A stretch of 32,116 bases of DNA from JBBRWO01 sp964388455 (GCA_964388455.1 CAYMAN010000025.1:1-32116); one strand, 5' to 3'; positions 1 through 7,735 are shown, counted from the first letter of the stretch. The notes: generated from the letters alone by a model not told the origin. Numbers and translations: made by a program.

Positions 1-23
1 TCCCCGGAAAGAGGAGACCAAGC

Positions 24-1136
24 GTGCGAGTAGTGATGAGCGGCGGAGGAACAGCAGGCCACGTGTACCCAGCGCTGGCAGTGGCAAAGGTACTCGCCGC
101 CGAGCATGACGAGGTTCTCTTCGTCGGCACCCCTGATGGTCTTGAGGCCCGCCTTGTTCCCGAGGCGGGCGTCGTGTTTCGGGGACTTCGTGCCCGTGGC
201 TTCGATCGCTCGCGCCCGTGGACGCTCGCTACTTCTTCCCTGCGCATCGCCGCCTCCACCATCACCGCATGGCGTTGGTTCGGGCTGGAACGGCCCGATG
301 CGGTTCTCGGCTTTGGTGGGTATGTCTCGATTCCGGTTGGTTTCGCGGCGCTACTTCGTGGTATTCCGCTCGTGTTGCACGAGCAGAACTCGGTGCCAGG
401 AATGGCGAACCGCGTGCTGAGTCGTTGGGCCCGGCGTGTGGCGGTCACCTACGAGGAGTCAGGTGAACTGCTCGCTCACCCTGATCGCATCGTCGTCACG
501 GGGAATCCGGTTCGCGACGAGGTCGCAGAATCTCGCCGCGACACGGGCAGACACTGCTTGGGACTTCCGGCTGACGACCGCGTACTGTTGGTCTTTGGCG
601 GTAGTCGTGGTGCACGTCACCTCAACTCGGCGCTTGTTTCCCGGAGGGCACGCCTACTTGCCGAGGAAGACCTGCACATCATTCATGTTGCCGGCGTCGC
701 AGAGGCTTCCACTGTTCGAGCAGCGCTTGTCGCAGCCGGCGGTGATCCGGATGGTCGTTGGCGAGTTTTGGAGTACCTGGACGACATGGGTAGTGCTTTG
801 GCCGCTGCCGATCTGGTCGTCGCGCGCGCCGGGGCGACTTCGATCGCGGAGATAACGGCGCTTGGACTGCCTGCGGTGCTCGTCCCGTACCCGTACGCCA
901 CCGACGACCACCAGACCAAGAACGCCCGCACCATGGTCGCCCACGGCGCAGCCGAGCTCGTTGCGGACTCCGACCTCGATGAGGAACGCTTCGGTGACGT
1001 CCTCCTCGGCATCCTTGGTGATGCGGGTCGCCGTGCTACCATGTCCGACGCGTCGCGCGCACTGGGAAGACCTGATGCCGCGAAACGTGTCGTGGCGCTC
1101 GTCCGCGAATCCGACACTTCGCAGGCAATCATCTAG
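24..1136 (+). CDS. murG: UDP-N-acetylglucosamine transferase MurG (lipid II synthase)
   Basis: This peripheral inner-membrane glycosyltransferase adds GlcNAc from UDP-GlcNAc to lipid I, making lipid II for peptidoglycan. The 370-residue length is normal for the family. Visible landmarks are the N-terminal glycine-rich loop GGGTAGH (residues 7-13), GFGGY (96-100), HEQN (119-122), GNPVR (160-164), the second glycine loop FGGSRGA (191-197), and the donor-sugar motif ARAGATSIAE (267-276) followed by the PYPYATDDHQ region. The GTG start is preceded by GAGGAG at 11-16 with 7 bases of spacing. It is the first complete gene of the block; murC follows after a 38-base gap, matching the classical mur/fts order. 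The gene before it, probably ftsW by synteny, lies outside the window. Identification is secure. Confidence 0.97.
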   Translation: MRVVMSGGGTAGHVYPALAVAKVLAAEHDEVLFVGTPDGLEARLVPEAGVVFRGLRARGFDRSRPWTLATSSLRIAASTITAWRWFGLERPDAVLGFGGYVSIPVGFAALLRGIPLVLHEQNSVPGMANRVLSRWARRVAVTYEESGELLAHPDRIVVTGNPVRDEVAESRRDTGRHCLGLPADDRVLLVFGGSRGARHLNSALVSRRARLLAEEDLHIIHVAGVAEASTVRAALVAAGGDPDGRWRVLEYLDDMGSALAAADLVVARAGATSIAEITALGLPAVLVPYPYATDDHQTKNARTMVAHGAAELVADSDLDEERFGDVLLGILGDAGRRATMSDASRALGRPDAAKRVVALVRESDTSQAII

Positions 1137-1174
1137 AATCTCGAGAATTTCGCATCTCATTGAAAGGACGCGCG

Positions 1175-2575
1175 TTGTCCGAGCAGGTATATGCACACTT
1201 TATCGGCGCCGGCGGGGCTGGCATGAGCGGAATCGCGCTCGTGCTTGCATCGCGTGGTGCCACCGTCACGGGTAGCGATCTCAAGGAGTCGCGGTACTCG
1301 CGCGCGCTGGAGGCCGCAGGCGTTCGCGTGGCGATCGGTCACGCTGCCGAGAACCTCGGCGACCCTGAAGTCGTGGTCATCTCGTCGGCTATCCCTGAGA
1401 CCAACCCGGAGCTGGCTGAGGCCAGGCGCAGAGGCCTCGCGGTATGGCCCCGCGCCAAGATGCTCGCGCATCTTGCGGGCGAGCGCGCGACGGTTGCCGT
1501 GGCTGGCACCCACGGCAAGACCTCGACCAGCTCGATGATCGCCACCATGCTGAGCAAGATGGGCCAGGAGCCGAGCTTCCTCATCGGTGGCGAGGTGGAC
1601 GGGTTCAACACCAACGCGGTCAACGGCACCGGCCCTCACTACGTGGTCGAGGCGGACGAGTCCGATGGCTCGTTTCTGCATCTCGAGCCGAGCGTGGCGG
1701 TCATCACAAACGTCGAGGCCGACCACCTCGATCACTACGGTACGTTGGAGCGCGTAGAAGAGACGTTCTGTGAGTTCATGGATCGGGTCCAGCCTGATGG
1801 CTCACTCGTTATCTGCGGTGACGATGCGCGTCTTCTCGAACTTGCCCAGACCTCCACGCGGCGCGTGGTCACCTACGGCTTCGACCCCACCTGTGACGTT
1901 ACGTGTCGGATTCTCGGCACAGAGGGCATAGGGACCCGGTTCGAGGTTGACGTGCCCGCAGTGGGCACGGTGGAGTCTCTGACGCAGGTTCCGGGCACAC
2001 ACATGGTCTCCAACGCGGCAGCATCACTTGCTGTCGCATGGGTGTTGGGTCTCGATCTGGAATCGGCGGCGGCTTCGCTTGCGCAGTTCTCGGGTGTTCG
2101 TCGGCGATTCGACCTGATCGGCGAGGTTTGCGGGATCACCGTCGTCGACGATTACGCTCATCACCCCACCGAGGTGCGTGCCACGCTGACAGCCGCGGCG
2201 GATCTCGGGTTCTCGCGGGTCGTCGCGCTCTTTCAGCCCCACCGATACAGCCGGACAGCCGCGCTGTCTCTGGACTTCGCGAACGCGTTCTCCGCTGCCG
2301 ACTCCGTCGTGCTCATGGATGTGTACAGCGCAGGCGAACCACCGGTTCCCGGCGTAAGCGGCAAGTCGGTGCTCGACGATCTTCTGCGTTTGCATCCGCG
2401 TTCCCGTTCGGCCTATCTGCCGCATCGCGCCGATGTCGTGCCGTACCTCGCTTCGCACGTGCGTCCTGGCGACTTGGTGATGACGATGGGAGCAGGTGAC
2501 GTCACAGCGGTTGGTCCTGAGCTCGTTGCTGAGCTGGCTCGTCGTGCCGACGTGGGGGAGCTGCTGTGTCAGTAG
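1175..2575 (+). CDS. murC: UDP-N-acetylmuramate--L-alanine ligase MurC
   Basis: This cytoplasmic ATP-dependent ligase adds L-alanine to UDP-MurNAc, the first peptide step in wall precursor synthesis. Motifs of the Mur ligase family are complete: N-terminal GAGGAGMSG (residues 11-19), the ATP P-loop GTHGKTS (111-117), EADESDGSF (159-167), the metal/substrate motif NVEADHLDHYG (179-189), and the C-terminal DDYAHHPTE and FQPHRYSR motifs. I place the start at TTG 1175 rather than the upstream TTG 1160 because AAAGGA at 1163-1168 sits 6 bases before 1175, and the shorter protein begins MSEQVYAHFIGAGG as family members do. This gives 466 residues, the usual size. Its end overlaps the murB start by 10 bases, suggesting coupled translation. 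Confidence 0.97.
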   Translation: MSEQVYAHFIGAGGAGMSGIALVLASRGATVTGSDLKESRYSRALEAAGVRVAIGHAAENLGDPEVVVISSAIPETNPELAEARRRGLAVWPRAKMLAHLAGERATVAVAGTHGKTSTSSMIATMLSKMGQEPSFLIGGEVDGFNTNAVNGTGPHYVVEADESDGSFLHLEPSVAVITNVEADHLDHYGTLERVEETFCEFMDRVQPDGSLVICGDDARLLELAQTSTRRVVTYGFDPTCDVTCRILGTEGIGTRFEVDVPAVGTVESLTQVPGTHMVSNAAASLAVAWVLGLDLESAAASLAQFSGVRRRFDLIGEVCGITVVDDYAHHPTEVRATLTAAADLGFSRVVALFQPHRYSRTAALSLDFANAFSAADSVVLMDVYSAGEPPVPGVSGKSVLDDLLRLHPRSRSAYLPHRADVVPYLASHVRPGDLVMTMGAGDVTAVGPELVAELARRADVGELLCQ

Positions 2576-3483
2576 CCGACGCCTATGCTCGGCTGCACGG
2601 TGCTCTCGCTGGTTCGATCCGGCGCGATGAATGCATGGCGCGCCACACCACCTACAGAATCGGCGGTCCCGCTGCGCTCTTCATCGACTGTGCGAACGTC
2701 TCAGACCTCGCCACCGTCACCACGGTGCTGGCCGAGGAGGATGTCTCGTGGACAGTGCTGGGCAAGGGCAGCAATGTCCTTGTCTCCGACGACGGATATG
2801 AGGGCGCGATCCTGAGCTTGGGTCGAGACTTCAAACGCCACAGTCTCGAAGGCGAGCATCTCAAGACCGGTGCTGCGGTCATTCTCGCCGCCGCGGTCCG
2901 CGACGCGTTCTCGGCAGGCAGAACGGGTCTGGAATTCGCTGTTGGGATTCCCGGCACGGTCGGCGGAGCGCTGGCGATGAACGCGGGCAGCAGGGATGAA
3001 TGGATCGGCTCGATCGTCGAGTCCGTCACCGTCTTCGTGCCGGGAATCGGACTCATGGCAATCCGAGGGCCGGAGATCGCCTGGGGCTACCGCCAGAGCG
3101 GTCTGTCGCAGCGGGGTATCATCGTGGAAGCCGTGCTTCGGCTACAGGAAGGCGATGAGGTCCACATCCAACGGACGATGGAGGCAAGTCTCCGGAGGCG
3201 GAAACGCAGTCAGCCGCTTAGCGTGCCGAGCGCGGGCAGCGTGTTCGTGAACCCCGAGGGTGATTCGGCGGGGCGTCTCATCGAGGCATCCGGCCTGAAG
3301 GGTCGGCAGATCGGCGGAGCAGCCGTCTCCGATATACACGCAAACTTCATCGTCAACGTCGGCGGCGCAACTGCGACTGACGTTGTCGAACTCATTCGCA
3401 CCATCCGTGACACCGTGAAGGAACTGCATGACATCGAACTCAGGCCGGAAGTCCGGTTCCTCGGGGCGTTCGACAGGCCGTAA
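2566..3483 (+). CDS. murB: UDP-N-acetylenolpyruvoylglucosamine reductase MurB
   Basis: This FAD/NADPH enzyme reduces UDP-GlcNAc-enolpyruvate to UDP-MurNAc in the cytoplasm. The FAD-binding region shows TTYRIGGPA (28-36), GKGSNVLVSDDG (67-78) and GIPGTVGGALAMNAG (128-142). The active site can be read as Arg176 (in WGYRQSGL), Ser225 (in PSAGSVFVNP, the proton donor), and Glu295 in the terminal LRPEVRFLG motif. The 305-residue length and lack of the long C-terminal insertion fit a type II MurB, as in Gram-positive bacteria (family knowledge). The GTG start lies inside the murC end, with GGGGAG at 2555-2560 spaced 5 bases. The 3' end overlaps ftsQ by 56 bases. Confidence 0.96.
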   Translation: MSVADAYARLHGALAGSIRRDECMARHTTYRIGGPAALFIDCANVSDLATVTTVLAEEDVSWTVLGKGSNVLVSDDGYEGAILSLGRDFKRHSLEGEHLKTGAAVILAAAVRDAFSAGRTGLEFAVGIPGTVGGALAMNAGSRDEWIGSIVESVTVFVPGIGLMAIRGPEIAWGYRQSGLSQRGIIVEAVLRLQEGDEVHIQRTMEASLRRRKRSQPLSVPSAGSVFVNPEGDSAGRLIEASGLKGRQIGGAAVSDIHANFIVNVGGATATDVVELIRTIRDTVKELHDIELRPEVRFLGAFDRP

Positions 3484-4414
3484 ACGCGTCGTTATCGGCG
3501 CCGAGGAGACAACACGCGTTCGCTACTCGCAGGATCGGCCACAGGTCGAGTCTGAACGTCGTCACGCCCAGCGTTCGCCGCAGCGCGCCTCGGCTGCTGC
3601 TCACAGCACCAAGAAGGGACCCAGGCCCACCGGCGCGGGTCACCGTATCGCGGGCGCGAAGCGCGACGAGCGCGAGAAGCGTCAGCTGGCGATGGCTCGT
3701 CGGCGAGTGCTCCTCGCTGTGCTCGCGGCGCTCGCCGCTTTGCTGGTGATCTGGGCAGTCGGCGCGCTTTGGCGTGCTCCGATTCTCGAGATCGAGAAGA
3801 TCGAGGTGCGGGGCAACAGCCATCTCTCGGAGTCCGCAGTTCTGAAACTCGCCGCGATTCCTTCAGACGCGACCGTGTTGCGATTCGACGCCAGTGCTGC
3901 AGAGACCCGGCTCTTGCGCGATCCTTGGGTTGCCGCGGCGGAGGTCACACGCAGGCTGCCCGAGGTGGCGACCATCGTCGTAGCTGAACGCTCCGCCGCT
4001 GCAGTGATCGATGCGGGAGGCACCAACCTGTGGTTGATCGACGCCGACGGATACTGGCTTGGTTCGTCGAAGTCGGCGGACTCCACCGGACTTGTCACGG
4101 TTCGCGACATCGAGGCATTGAAGCCAAAAGCGGGGGAGCGTACGAACTCTGCTGAGGTGCGCAATACGCTCGCGGTCATCAAGGGACTCAGTCCCGAGAT
4201 GAAGCAGCAGCTCAAGACGATTTCCGCGCCGACTATCGACAAGACCGCCCTCATCACCAAGGCAGATGTACAGATCATGGTTGGCAGCTCTGAGGACATC
4301 GCGAAGAAGGATCGAGTGGCCCGAAAGATACTCGCGGACCAACGCGGGGTCGTCTACGTGAACGTTCGAGTCGTCGATCGGGCAACCTGGCGCGGACTCG
4401 ACGAGGCCAACTAG
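3428..4414 (+). CDS. ftsQ: Cell division protein FtsQ (POTRA domain, divisome)
   Basis: FtsQ/DivIB is a bitopic membrane protein that links early and late divisome components. The 328-residue protein has a long basic, disordered cytoplasmic N-terminus (1-92, rich in R, K, S and Q), one membrane helix (about 93-115), a POTRA domain starting near ILEIEKIEVRGNSHLSE (119-135), and an FtsQ-type beta domain with LWLIDADGYWL. The ATG at 3428 lies within the end of murB; AAGGA at 3418-3422 is 5 bases upstream and no better in-frame start follows before the membrane helix, so I keep it. Overlap and position between murB and ftsZ support the call. The unusually long charged N-terminus is typical of actinobacterial FtsQ. 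No ftsA follows. Confidence 0.92.
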   Translation: MTSNSGRKSGSSGRSTGRKRVVIGAEETTRVRYSQDRPQVESERRHAQRSPQRASAAAHSTKKGPRPTGAGHRIAGAKRDEREKRQLAMARRRVLLAVLAALAALLVIWAVGALWRAPILEIEKIEVRGNSHLSESAVLKLAAIPSDATVLRFDASAAETRLLRDPWVAAAEVTRRLPEVATIVVAERSAAAVIDAGGTNLWLIDADGYWLGSSKSADSTGLVTVRDIEALKPKAGERTNSAEVRNTLAVIKGLSPEMKQQLKTISAPTIDKTALITKADVQIMVGSSEDIAKKDRVARKILADQRGVVYVNVRVVDRATWRGLDEAN

Positions 4415-4483
4415 CTGGGGAAACTCCGTTTACGCGGTTGAGTGGCTACACCCCTCACGTGAATCTTTCTCTGAACCCTTGCG

Positions 4484-4526
4484 GTATGGGTAACGTTTAT
4501 GCGAAGATTGAGCGTTCCACCCATAC
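4484..4526 (+). repeat. Inverted repeat in the ftsZ upstream region
   Basis: The left arm GTATGGGTAACG (4484-4495) is complementary to CGTT (4513-4516) plus ACCCATAC (4519-4526). The 8-bp outer and 4-bp inner pairings are perfect, separated by a 2-base bulge on the right; the 17-base loop spans 4496-4512. It could be a hairpin in the ftsZ mRNA leader or a DNA operator. A smaller perfect palindrome, TCACGTGA, lies just upstream at 4455-4462. I could not recognise a convincing sigma-70 promoter in the 174-base gap, so the transcript start is unknown and the RNA versus DNA reading stays open. Confidence 0.55.
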
Positions 4527-4531
4527 TGTAA

Positions 4532-4567
4532 CGGTCAACCTGAGGTTTAGAGTTGTAGCTCTGACCG
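4532..4567 (+). promoter_or_regulatory. Candidate three-way-junction RNA in the ftsZ leader
   Basis: A 5-bp stem, CGGTC (4532-4536) with GACCG (4563-4567), encloses two 4-bp hairpins. The first is AACC (4537-4540)/GGTT (4544-4547) with loop TGA; the second is AGAG (4549-4552)/CTCT (4559-4562) with loop TTGTAG. Only T4548 is unpaired at the junction. The element ends 7 bases before the strong ftsZ ribosome binding site GGGGAGGG (4575-4582), so folding could affect translation initiation. The pairing is directly visible; a regulatory role is inference. The AACCTGAGGTT core could instead be a protein-binding DNA repeat. Confidence 0.45.
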
Positions 4568-4588
4568 GTTTCCTGGGGAGGGCACGAA

Positions 4589-5671
4589 ATGCTCGAAACG
4601 GGCGCGAACTATCTGGCAGTCATCAAAGTCGTCGGCTGCGGAGGTGGCGGAACCAACGCCATCAACCGAATGGTCGAAGCTGGCGTCAAGGGCGTGGAGT
4701 TCATCGCGGTGAACACCGATGCTCAGGCGCTGCTTATGTCCGATGCGGACTACAAGGTCCACGTCGGAGTCAATCTCACCAAGGGGCTCGGCGCTGGTGC
4801 CGATCCTGACGTGGGTTTCCAGGCGGCTGAAGAGAATCGTGGTGAGATCAAGGAGGCCCTCCAGGGGGCGGACATGGTCTTTATCACGGCTGGTGAAGGT
4901 GGCGGTACCGGTACTGGTGCTGCTCCCGTCATCGCACAGATCGCCAAGGAGGAGATTGGCGCGCTGACAGTCGGCGTCGTCACTCGTCCCTTTGCGTTTG
5001 AGGGTCGAAAGCGGGCCGTGCAGGCAGATGAAGGCATCAAGCGTCTGGCTGAGGTGGTCGACACCTTGATCATCATCCCGAACGATCGTCTCCTGCAGGT
5101 CGCCGAGAAGAAGACCTCGATTCTTGACGCTTTCAGAATCGCGGATGACATTCTTCGTCAGGGTACCCAGGGAATCACTGACCTCATCACGGTCCCCGGG
5201 CTGATCAACCTGGACTTCGCAGATGTCCGCACCATCATGGAGGACGCTGGCTCCGCGCTCATGGGTATCGGTCTGGCCACGGGTGACAATCGTGCCCACG
5301 ATGCTGCGACCGCAGCCATCTCGAGCCCGCTGCTGGAGTCGTCGATCAACGGTGCGACAGGCGTTCTGCTCTCGATCACAGGCGGAAGCGACCTGGGTTT
5401 GTTCGAGGTCAACGAGGCCGCCGAGGTCGTCGCGGCCGCCGCCGCGCCGGACGCGAACATCATCTTCGGTGCGGTCATCGACGATTCGATGATGGACCAG
5501 ATCAGGGTCACGGTGATAGCGACCGGATTCAACGGTCGGAAGAAGCAGGAGACCATGCAGTTCGGTGCAGTGGCCGAAGATGAGGGTACGTCGCTTGGCG
5601 TGCCGACCTTCGAGCCTATCCCTGAAGAGGATCTGGATATTCCGGCGTTTCTCAAGAAGCGTACGTTCTAG
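4589..5671 (+). CDS. ftsZ: Cell division GTPase FtsZ
   Basis: FtsZ is the tubulin-like GTPase that polymerises into the Z-ring at midcell. The 360-residue protein has the N-terminal nucleotide loop VVGCGGGGTNAINRM (14-28), the tubulin signature GGGTGTG (104-110), and the T7 catalytic loop NLDFAD (207-212) that completes the GTPase site of the neighbouring subunit. A variable linker is followed by a conserved tail, DLDIPAFLKKRTF (348-360), of the kind that binds SepF and other partners. The ATG start has GGGGAGGG at 4575-4582. The gene sits behind a 174-base structured gap and is followed by a strong terminator, so it probably has separate or boosted expression relative to murG-ftsQ. ftsA is missing, and sepF lies about 3.6 kb downstream. 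Confidence 0.98.
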   Translation: MLETGANYLAVIKVVGCGGGGTNAINRMVEAGVKGVEFIAVNTDAQALLMSDADYKVHVGVNLTKGLGAGADPDVGFQAAEENRGEIKEALQGADMVFITAGEGGGTGTGAAPVIAQIAKEEIGALTVGVVTRPFAFEGRKRAVQADEGIKRLAEVVDTLIIIPNDRLLQVAEKKTSILDAFRIADDILRQGTQGITDLITVPGLINLDFADVRTIMEDAGSALMGIGLATGDNRAHDAATAAISSPLLESSINGATGVLLSITGGSDLGLFEVNEAAEVVAAAAAPDANIIFGAVIDDSMMDQIRVTVIATGFNGRKKQETMQFGAVAEDEGTSLGVPTFEPIPEEDLDIPAFLKKRTF

Positions 5672-5705
5672 AGAGATTCACTCGGGGCAACCCGAGGCGC
5701 GATTT

Positions 5706-5760
5706 GGATCCGCTGGCGACGACGGTGCGACCTCGTCGCCAGCGGATCCTTCTCTTTCCT
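5706..5760 (+). terminator. Strong intrinsic terminator after ftsZ
   Basis: A perfect 17-bp inverted repeat pairs 5706-5722 (GGATCCGCTGGCGACGA) with 5733-5749 around a 10-base loop. It is followed by the pyrimidine-rich tract TTCTCTTTCCT. It lies 34 bases after the ftsZ stop and would end the mur-fts transcript. The tract is T-rich only on the plus strand. Confidence 0.85.
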
Positions 5761-5765
5761 AGATA

Positions 5766-5800
5766 AGCAGGCCCCGCCAGATTAGTTGGCGGGGCCTGCT
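5766..5800. terminator. Second hairpin between convergent ftsZ and DUF4013-like genes
   Basis: A perfect 14-bp inverted repeat pairs AGCAGGCCCCGCCA (5766-5779) with TGGCGGGGCCTGCT (5787-5800) around a 7-base loop. It lies between ftsZ and the stop of the minus-strand gene at 5822, so it is probably the terminator for the minus-strand transcript. The downstream tract on that strand (TTATCTAGG) is only weakly T-rich. Confidence 0.6.
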
Positions 5801-5821
5801 GCATTGCGTGTGAGGAAGGAC

Positions 5822-6760
5822 TCAGCCCAGTGGTTGCTCGGAGCTGGATCCGGGAGGCTCGGGAGGAGCTGTCGGCGCGACAGGCGCAGGCGCAGCGGGC
5901 GGCTCAGGCGAGACCTCGGGCGCAGCCGGAGGTGCAGGAGGGGCAGGAGGCGCTGGAGGTGTCGGTGCGACCGGAGGCGCAGGCGGAGCGTACTGCGGTG
6001 CGACCGGAGGTGCGGGTGGCGTGTACTGCGGTGCCACAGGAGGCGCAGGAGGCGCGTAGCCTGCTGTCGCATATCCGGGTGCAGCGGATGCCGTGACGCC
6101 GTATGAGCGCGCCGCCCACTGACCGAAGAGATGGGCGATGATCATCATTTCGAGGTACACGACTGCTCCGACAGCCAGGTAGCCGATCCACGTCGCGCCG
6201 AGCACGCTGGAGACAACGCCTGCGGCCACTCCAACGACGATTGCCCAGAGCCATGCCGCGAAGTAGCCCGATCCGTCTCGCACGTGCGCGAGAATGTCCG
6301 CAATTGCGAAGAGAGAGCCGAACTGACGCTTCAGCGCGTAGTTGACGGTTGCTCCGTACAGCAGAATCGCAATCACGAAGACGTACACGATCGCGAACAC
6401 GATGAAGAGGCAGCCAAGGCCGCTAGCGAAGCCAGCCATCATGTTTCCATCCGAACCGGCGGCGAGGATTATCGGAGCAAGCACCACCAGCCCCAGCACC
6501 CAAATCGGCAGCAGATAGATCATGTAGGCGATTGCCAGCATGAATCCCTGCACCCATTTGGTGCCGAAGTCAGACCACTCCGGAAGATCCTCACGTCCTT
6601 GTGCCACGCCGTTTATGTAGTCGAGCATTGCGCCAGAGATTGCCGGAAGGAGAAACGGGAAGAACGGGAACCCGAAGACTGCTCCAAGAAGTGTCTTCTT
6701 TATCCACTCCTTGTCGGCAAACGGCGCCTTGAACGCTCTGCCAAGATCGATGCTGTCCAT
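5822..6760 (-). CDS. DUF4013-like multi-pass membrane protein with proline-rich repeat tail
   Basis: Function is unknown. The 312-residue protein starts MDSIDLGRAFKAPFADKEW. A start region with charged FxDKxWxKK, then ISGAMLDYINGVAQGREDLPEW (about 41-62), resembles what I remember of DUF4013 membrane proteins. Hydrophobic segments lie at about 24-45, 72-101, 112-137, 165-190 and 192-212, so it is probably an integral membrane protein with four to six helices. From about 221 on, the tail is rich in Pro and Ala, including three near-identical 11-residue units (236-267) of the form (A/T)PPAPPVAPQY. I choose the ATG at 6760 because AGAGGGGA lies about 6 bases upstream on this strand; a 25-residue upstream extension lacks such a site. 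It is the only minus-strand gene in the window, divergent from pgeF and convergent with ftsZ. Confidence 0.75.
   Translation of the reverse strand: MDSIDLGRAFKAPFADKEWIKKTLLGAVFGFPFFPFLLPAISGAMLDYINGVAQGREDLPEWSDFGTKWVQGFMLAIAYMIYLLPIWVLGLVVLAPIILAAGSDGNMMAGFASGLGCLFIVFAIVYVFVIAILLYGATVNYALKRQFGSLFAIADILAHVRDGSGYFAAWLWAIVVGVAAGVVSSVLGATWIGYLAVGAVVYLEMMIIAHLFGQWAARSYGVTASAAPGYATAGYAPPAPPVAPQYTPPAPPVAPQYAPPAPPVAPTPPAPPAPPAPPAAPEVSPEPPAAPAPVAPTAPPEPPGSSSEQPLG
5960..6055 (-). repeat. Three tandem 33-base (11-codon) proline-rich repeats
   Basis: Within the tail of the DUF4013-like gene, residues 236-246, 247-257 and 258-267 repeat the unit (A/T)PPAPPVAPQ(Y), giving about 33-base tandem DNA repeats. 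The third unit is slightly short, ending in Thr instead of Gln-Tyr. Such a tract can change copy number by slippage. Confidence 0.75.
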
Positions 6761-6875
6761 CGAATCCCCTCTCTGCGGAATGTGACCACAACGGCCACTC
6801 GTGAAAATGGATACCCTAACATCGCCTCTATGCACTCACGCTACTGTAAATATCTGCGCAACAGGAGGAGTCGCC

Positions 6876-7712
6876 GTGTCGTCAATGCCCGCGCCTTGTT
6901 TGGAAGTGGTGTCGCGCGACGGCGTCAACGTGAGGACTGACTTACGTCTGACCCGTGAGACCGGCGTTGTGATCGGGTTCAGCGAGCGTGGCGGGGGAGT
7001 CAGCGCCGCTCCCTTCGCAGAACTCAACCTCGCAGCTCACGTCGGTGATGACCCGGACGCCGTGGATGCGAATCGTGAGCGCCTGCTTGCCGCACTTGGC
7101 TTGTCGCACCTCAGAGAGCGACTCACCGTGCCGGAGCAGGTGCACGGAGTCGAGATCGGCCATGTCGACGACTCGATTGTGGGGAGCGGCGCTTTCGCTC
7201 GAGCAGGTCGCCACCCGGCCGTGCCGGCTACCGATGCGCTCGTGACCACGCTCGAGGCAGCTCCGCTCATGCTGTGCTTCGCGGACTGCGTTCCTGTCGT
7301 CTTGGTCGCCCCCGGCCCCACAGTAGCGGTGGTTCACGCAGGCTGGCGGGGCGCGCTCGGTCTTCTGCCCGGAACCACGGCTCGTGCGGTGGCGCGTGTC
7401 GCGCGGTGTGACACCTCGGAACTGCTGGCATACATCGGACCTCACATCGCGGCGTGTCACTACGAGGTCGATGTGACGGTAATGTCGCAGTTCGTTGACA
7501 CGTTCGGTTCTCTTGCTCGGGCCGAATCTGGAGGGTTGAGCCTCGGGGCCGCAGTGACCGCGAGTCTGACTGATGCAGGAGTGGCGGCGTACAACATCGC
7601 ATGCCTCGGCGCTTGTACAGCCGAGGCCACAGATAGGTTCTACTCCTACCGTGCCGAGCAGGGTCTAACGGGTCGCCACGCGGCTCTCGCCTGCATACTG
7701 CCGCGAGAGTAG
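6876..7712 (+). CDS. pgeF: Multicopper-oxidase-like laccase domain protein PgeF/YfiH (purine nucleoside or peptidoglycan-editing factor)
   Basis: Members of this DUF152/YfiH family have been described as cytoplasmic purine nucleoside phosphorylases/adenosine deaminases and, in E. coli, as a factor that removes misincorporated residues from wall precursors. The metal ligands are visible: His90 (in PEQVHG), Cys138 (in CFADCVPVVL) and His154 (in VVHAGWRGALG), with the later family motif IGPHIAACHYEV. The start is GTG 6876, chosen because AGGAGGAG at 6863-6870 is well spaced; this gives 278 residues. It lies downstream of the division genes, a common actinobacterial and Firmicutes location. The exact substrate cannot be read from sequence. 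Confidence 0.93.
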   Translation: MSSMPAPCLEVVSRDGVNVRTDLRLTRETGVVIGFSERGGGVSAAPFAELNLAAHVGDDPDAVDANRERLLAALGLSHLRERLTVPEQVHGVEIGHVDDSIVGSGAFARAGRHPAVPATDALVTTLEAAPLMLCFADCVPVVLVAPGPTVAVVHAGWRGALGLLPGTTARAVARVARCDTSELLAYIGPHIAACHYEVDVTVMSQFVDTFGSLARAESGGLSLGAAVTASLTDAGVAAYNIACLGACTAEATDRFYSYRAEQGLTGRHAALACILPRE

Positions 7713-7735
7713 TCGCCTCTGGTCAGGCGTCTCGG

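Noticed and set aside
1..33. Possible end of an upstream gene (such as ftsW) overlapping the murG start
   Set aside because: One frame is open to a stop at 31-33, but the other two frames are also open at the edge, and about ten residues are too few to identify a protein.
4547..5299. A 250-codon minus-strand frame opposite ftsZ
   Set aside because: Fully antisense to ftsZ, with no recognisable motif and composition typical of shadow frames.
6781..6790. TGTGACCACA near the DUF4013/pgeF divergent promoters as a CRP-like site
   Set aside because: The half sites lack the six-base spacer and only the outer four bases are symmetrical.
6761..6835. A 25-residue N-terminal extension of the DUF4013-like protein
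   Set aside because: ATG 6760 has a strong AGAGGGGA site, and the extension would use up most of the divergent promoter region.
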